Both the position numbers and the translations under genes were made by a program. This document shows, piece after piece, positions 13,794 through 16,019 of a stretch of DNA of 16,019 nt. The notes under the pieces were generated by a model. It did no database searches. It was not told the DNA's origin and saw only the letters and a list, made by a program, of their open reading frames with translations. The stretch lies in contig DASWFI010000114.1 in assembly GCA_036394315.1 (NCBI GenBank), positions 1 through 16,019 on the forward strand, given 5' to 3'. How positions within the stretch are numbered: the stretch's first letter is position 1; every line of letters starts with the position of its first letter. Source of the stretch: DASWFI01 sp036394315 (GTDB lineage: Bacteria > Patescibacteriota > Doudnabacteria > UBA920 > O2-02-FULL-48-8).

Positions 13794-14071
13794 CTAGAGT
13801 GTTTTTTAATCCAAGTCATTGCGGTTTTGGCATCGGAGAAGCTTGGGGAGACGTTGTTATTCACAGCAAAATCTTTTTTGGCTGTAGCAATAATTTTCTC
13901 CAAATAAGGAGTTATGCGAAAAGAATGTTCAATTTTGAAAACACCTGTCTGAACGAAAGTTTTCAGGATAGCTTTCACGAGGGTGCTTAAATCCAAGCCC
14001 ATATCCGCGGCAAGTTTACTCGCCGCATCTTTGGTTTGTTTATCCACAGTAACATGAAGGGTGGTATTCAT
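13790..14071 (-). CDS. RelB/DinJ-family antitoxin
   Basis: The 93-aa product opens with a ribbon-helix-helix DNA-binding unit: the strand MNTTLHVTVDKQ followed by the helices TKDAASKLAADMGLDLSTLVKAILKTFVQTG (residues 13-43), the familiar RelB/DinJ MGLDLST pattern. The C-terminal half (about 44-93) should wrap the toxin and block its active site. Such antitoxins repress their own promoter. Here the promoter -10 is six bases from the ATG, and an inverted repeat CATGTAT...ATACATG spans it, which fits an operator. There is no room for an SD; the mRNA should be leaderless. It is the first gene of the pair and overlaps the toxin by four bases. Confidence 0.88.
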   Translation of the reverse strand: MNTTLHVTVDKQTKDAASKLAADMGLDLSTLVKAILKTFVQTGVFKIEHSFRITPYLEKIIATAKKDFAVNNNVSPSFSDAKTAMTWIKKHSR

Positions 14072-14106
14072 GTATTAAATATATACATTTCTAATATACA
14101 TGTCAA
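14069..14106 (-). promoter_or_regulatory. Promoter/operator of the toxin-antitoxin pair
   Basis: Minus-strand TTGACA (14106-14101), 17 bases, TATATT (14083-14078), then six bases to the ATG at 14071. Transcription should begin at or within a base or two of the ATG. CATGTAT and ATACATG form an inverted repeat across the promoter, and ATGTATAT occurs twice. This suggests a ribbon-helix-helix operator. Confidence 0.8.
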
Positions 14107-14121
14107 GAGTACGCTCGTCGT

Positions 14122-14150
14122 TTGAACCAATATTCTAAAACTGCTAAACT
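14122..14150 (+). promoter_or_regulatory. Promoter of ychF
   Basis: TTGAAC (14122-14127), 17 bases, TAAACT (14145-14150) with TGC before it (extended -10). Transcription would start near 14157, about 18 nt before the TTG. It is divergent from the toxin-antitoxin promoter in a gap of about 100 bases. Confidence 0.65.
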
Positions 14151-14174
14151 TATGCGGCCATTAAGAAAAATCAA

Positions 14175-15230
14175 TTGTCATTTTCTGTAGGTATCGTTGG
14201 GCTTCCCAACGTCGGCAAGTCAACTTTATTTAACGCCTTAACGAAGCAAGCGGCCGCGGCTTCGAATTTTCCGTTTACCACAATTGATCCGAATATAGGC
14301 GTGATCAATGTGCCTGACGAGCGTCTGGCTAAACTGGCAGTTTTGGAAAAATCGGAAAAAATAGTGCCGACTTCGATTGAATTCGTGGATATCGCAGGCC
14401 TGGTCAAAGGTGCGGCCGAGGGCGCTGGTCTTGGCAATAAATTTTTATCGCACATTCGCGAAGTGGACGCGATCGTACAGGTAGTACGATTTTTTAAAAA
14501 CGACGAGATTATCCACGTCGACGGATCAGTTAATCCCAGCCGTGACATGGAAGTTATCAACCTGGAACTGATGCTGGCTGATCTGAATACGGTAAATAAA
14601 CGGCTGGAAAGCATTACTAAAGAAATCAAGGGCGGCAACAAAGAATCCATGATTCTTAAAGGAGCGCTGGATCGAATCAAAGAAGTGCTGGAGGCAGGTA
14701 CCCTGGCTCGATCATTGGAATTCAATGAAGAGGAATTAAGATTAGTCAAACAACTAAGCCTCCTGACCATGAAACCGACTCTATATGTAGCTAACACTTC
14801 CGAAAAATCAATCGGCCCCATCAATGGCAATGAGCTGCTGCCGATTGATGTCAAAATCGAATCCGAACTGGCGGAACTCACTGACGAAGAACGAGTGGAA
14901 TATATGAAAGAACTGGGTATCTCGGAATCCGGACTGGATCGGCTGGCCAGCGCTGCTTATAAACTTTTAAATCTGATCACTTTCATCACCGCCGGACCCA
15001 AAGAGAGTAAAGCTTGGACCATAGTGAAAGGCACCAAAGCTCCCCAAGCCGCAGGGGTTATCCATACAGACTTTGAAAAAGGATTTATCCGCGCGGAAAT
15101 AATTGCCTGGGACAAATTACTTGAATCTGGAGGCTATGCCGGTGCTCGTGACAAAGGCTGGCTTCGAGTCGAAGGCAAAGAATACATCATACAAGATGGC
15201 GATGTTGTCCATTTTAGATTCAATGTATAA
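14175..15230 (+). CDS. ychF: Ribosome-binding ATPase YchF (Obg/OLA1 family)
   Basis: TRAFAC-class P-loop protein that binds ribosomes and prefers ATP to GTP; linked to translation and stress responses. The product is 351 aa, slightly shorter than the roughly 363 of enteric YchF. Visible: P-loop GLPNVGKST (9-17), the FTTI switch (34-37), G3 DIAGL (72-76) with LVKGAAEGAGLGNKFLSHIREVDAI, and NTSE (207-210) at the altered G4 site, which matches YchF rather than a GTPase NKxD. A coiled-coil stretch spans about 125-185, and the C-terminal TGS domain has FITAGPKESKAWTI, GVIHTDFEKGFIRAE and the closing IIQDGDVVHFRFNV. The start codon is TTG (14175); it gives the standard MSFSVGIVGLPNVGKS beginning, and no better ATG exists in frame. 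Only a weak purine stretch precedes it. Confidence 0.96.
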   Translation: MSFSVGIVGLPNVGKSTLFNALTKQAAAASNFPFTTIDPNIGVINVPDERLAKLAVLEKSEKIVPTSIEFVDIAGLVKGAAEGAGLGNKFLSHIREVDAIVQVVRFFKNDEIIHVDGSVNPSRDMEVINLELMLADLNTVNKRLESITKEIKGGNKESMILKGALDRIKEVLEAGTLARSLEFNEEELRLVKQLSLLTMKPTLYVANTSEKSIGPINGNELLPIDVKIESELAELTDEERVEYMKELGISESGLDRLASAAYKLLNLITFITAGPKESKAWTIVKGTKAPQAAGVIHTDFEKGFIRAEIIAWDKLLESGGYAGARDKGWLRVEGKEYIIQDGDVVHFRFNV

Positions 15231-15231
15231 T
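15226..15231 (+). promoter_or_regulatory. -10 box overlapping the ychF stop codon
   Basis: TATAAT at 15226-15231 contains most of the ychF stop TAA and lies seven bases before the PIG-L ATG. A possible -35 TTGTCC (15205-15210) has a short 15-base spacer. It predicts a leaderless mRNA. Confidence 0.6.
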
Positions 15232-15238
15232 ATAGAAT

Positions 15239-15937
15239 ATGCATAATCCACTCTTTGCTCTGGCGATTATCGCCCATCCAGATGATGAGTCATTTCTCCT
15301 AGCTGGCACTTCCCTGAAATTTGCCGAAGAAGGAAAAAGTGTGGGCGTGATTTGCGCTACTCGCGGAGAAAAAGGGGCAGATCGCTTAAATCGAAACCTG
15401 ACAGAGCAAGAGATGGCAGAAATCAGAAGCAATGAATTAGGATCTGCCTGTAATATACTCAAATGCAGCTGCACTGAGTTTGGTAATTATCACGATGGCA
15501 GCTTGGATAAAGAAAACTTTGACGAACTGGTAGCCAAATTAGTCCAGAGAATAAATTATTACCAGCCAAAAATTATCTTAACCTTTGGCGAAGAAGGGAT
15601 TTCCGGCCACAGGGATCATATCGTGATCGGGAAAGCTGCCTTAGCAGCGGCCACGCTTGCTGCCCCAAAACCACAAGAGGTCTGGCTGGCCAGCATGCCG
15701 GAGTCAGTCATGGATAAATTCTATGAGCATCTGAATCACCGCAAGGTTCACCACTCCCACTTTCAGGAAGATAAACTTAAGGGAGTGCCGGATAAAGATT
15801 TGTTATTTATTGATATTCGAAAATTTAAGGATTTAAAACTAGAGGCACTTAAAGCTCATCAAAGCCAATATATTCCCAATTTAACCTTTGAATTATTCTT
15901 AGAAAACGAATACTTTGAGGTCGTGAAATTAAAATGA
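15239..15937 (+). CDS. PIG-L/LmbE-family N-acetylglucosaminyl deacetylase-like protein
   Basis: The PIG-L family are zinc hydrolases that remove acetyl groups from N-acetylglucosamine conjugates, as in MshB, BshB and LmbE-like enzymes. The 232-aa product has the zinc motif AHPDDE (12-17: H13, D16 as ligands, D15 as likely base) and the second ligand region GEEGISGHRDHI with H127. ATRGEKGADR (40-49) also fits the family. The length is typical. No SD, and the ATG is eight bases after the ychF stop. A TATAAT overlapping that stop gives it its own leaderless promoter, though read-through from ychF is likely too. The substrate is unknown: envelope or glycolipid sugar modification is possible, and a low-molecular-weight thiol pathway cannot be claimed without partner genes. 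It ends in TGA. Confidence 0.9.
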   Translation: MHNPLFALAIIAHPDDESFLLAGTSLKFAEEGKSVGVICATRGEKGADRLNRNLTEQEMAEIRSNELGSACNILKCSCTEFGNYHDGSLDKENFDELVAKLVQRINYYQPKIILTFGEEGISGHRDHIVIGKAALAAATLAAPKPQEVWLASMPESVMDKFYEHLNHRKVHHSHFQEDKLKGVPDKDLLFIDIRKFKDLKLEALKAHQSQYIPNLTFELFLENEYFEVVKLK

Positions 15938-15941
15938 AGCT

Positions 15942-15975
15942 CCCCGCACTCCCTTCGGTCGTACGGGGTTTCTTT
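15942..15975 (+). terminator. Terminator of the PIG-L gene
   Basis: CCCCG (15942-15946) pairs with CGGGG (15964-15968) across an imperfect inner region, followed by TTTCTTT. It begins five bases after the stop. Confidence 0.6.
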
Positions 15976-16015
15976 GCTTGAGCTGGCTGCACCTCGCCTT
16001 CGCTCGGGCTCAAGC
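15976..16015 (+). repeat. Inverted repeat at the right edge
   Basis: GCTTGAGC (15976-15983) and GCTCAAGC (16008-16015) form a perfect 8-bp inverted repeat around 24 GC-rich bases. It directly follows the terminator, has no T tail, and looks more like a repeat element than a second terminator. What lies beyond the edge is not visible. Confidence 0.55.
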
Positions 16016-16019
16016 TAGG

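Noticed and set aside
14152..14190. Short out-of-frame ATG reading frame (12 codons) overlapping the ychF start
   Set aside because: The ATG lies one base after the predicted -10 box, so it would not be in the transcript.
1..16019. CRISPR array, insertion sequence, prophage or known defence cluster
   Set aside because: No regularly spaced repeats with unique spacers, no transposase, integrase or phage structural genes, and no recognised defence genes apart from the ordinary toxin-antitoxin pair.

Overview
The window looks like a chromosomal segment of a Patescibacteria (Candidate Phyla Radiation)-type bacterium. This is inference from several signs: compact housekeeping genes of many functions side by side, RNase J as the ribonuclease, a secG / membrane-anchored solute-binding-protein pair, a Pro-rich surface protein and a Pro/Thr-linker lipoprotein, and core genes that mostly lack a Shine-Dalgarno (SD) and have a -10 box a few bases before the start codon. 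TGA is used as a normal stop (uvrC, the 176-aa gene, the PIG-L gene), so the recoded UGA=Gly lineages are excluded. No rRNA or marker tree is available, so the phylum call is tentative.

Layout. 1-712 (-): 5' part of a repeat-domain surface protein running off the left edge. 779-991 (-): small membrane protein. 1154-5121 (+): uvrC, secG, an extracellular solute-binding protein and tRNA-Leu(CAG). 5317-5904 (-): lipoprotein. 6287-6817 (+): four-helix membrane protein with its own consensus promoter and terminator. 7179-8957 (+): RNase J behind a roughly 195-nt leader. 9140-10117 (+): trpS. 10199-10462 (+): small unknown gene followed by a dense block of hairpins. 10625-11971 (-): phosphomannomutase/phosphoglucomutase. 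12234-13473 (-): SAM methyltransferase plus an unknown all-helical-looking protein as a two-gene operon. 13536-14071 (-): RelE/YafQ-type toxin with RelB/DinJ-type antitoxin. 14175-15230 (+): ychF. 15239-15937 (+): PIG-L/LmbE deacetylase, then a terminator and an inverted repeat at the edge.

How the genes fit together. Most are independent units: DNA repair (uvrC), secretion (secG), RNA decay (rnj), translation (trpS, tRNA-Leu, ychF) and sugar metabolism (pmm, PIG-L). The accessory part is 12.2-14.1 kb (methyltransferase, unknown protein, toxin-antitoxin). Two classes of gene start coexist. Core genes have no SD, and some have promoters so close that the mRNA would be leaderless (antitoxin, PIG-L, perhaps uvrC and trpS). 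Three small genes of unknown function (779-991, 6287-6817, 10199-10462) have canonical AGGAGG/GGAGG sites, and two of these have strong terminators of their own. I see no CRISPR array, insertion sequence, phage or clearly new defence system. The best leads are the SD-led small-gene cassettes, the unknown-protein/methyltransferase operon, and the hairpin repeats inside the rnj coding start.
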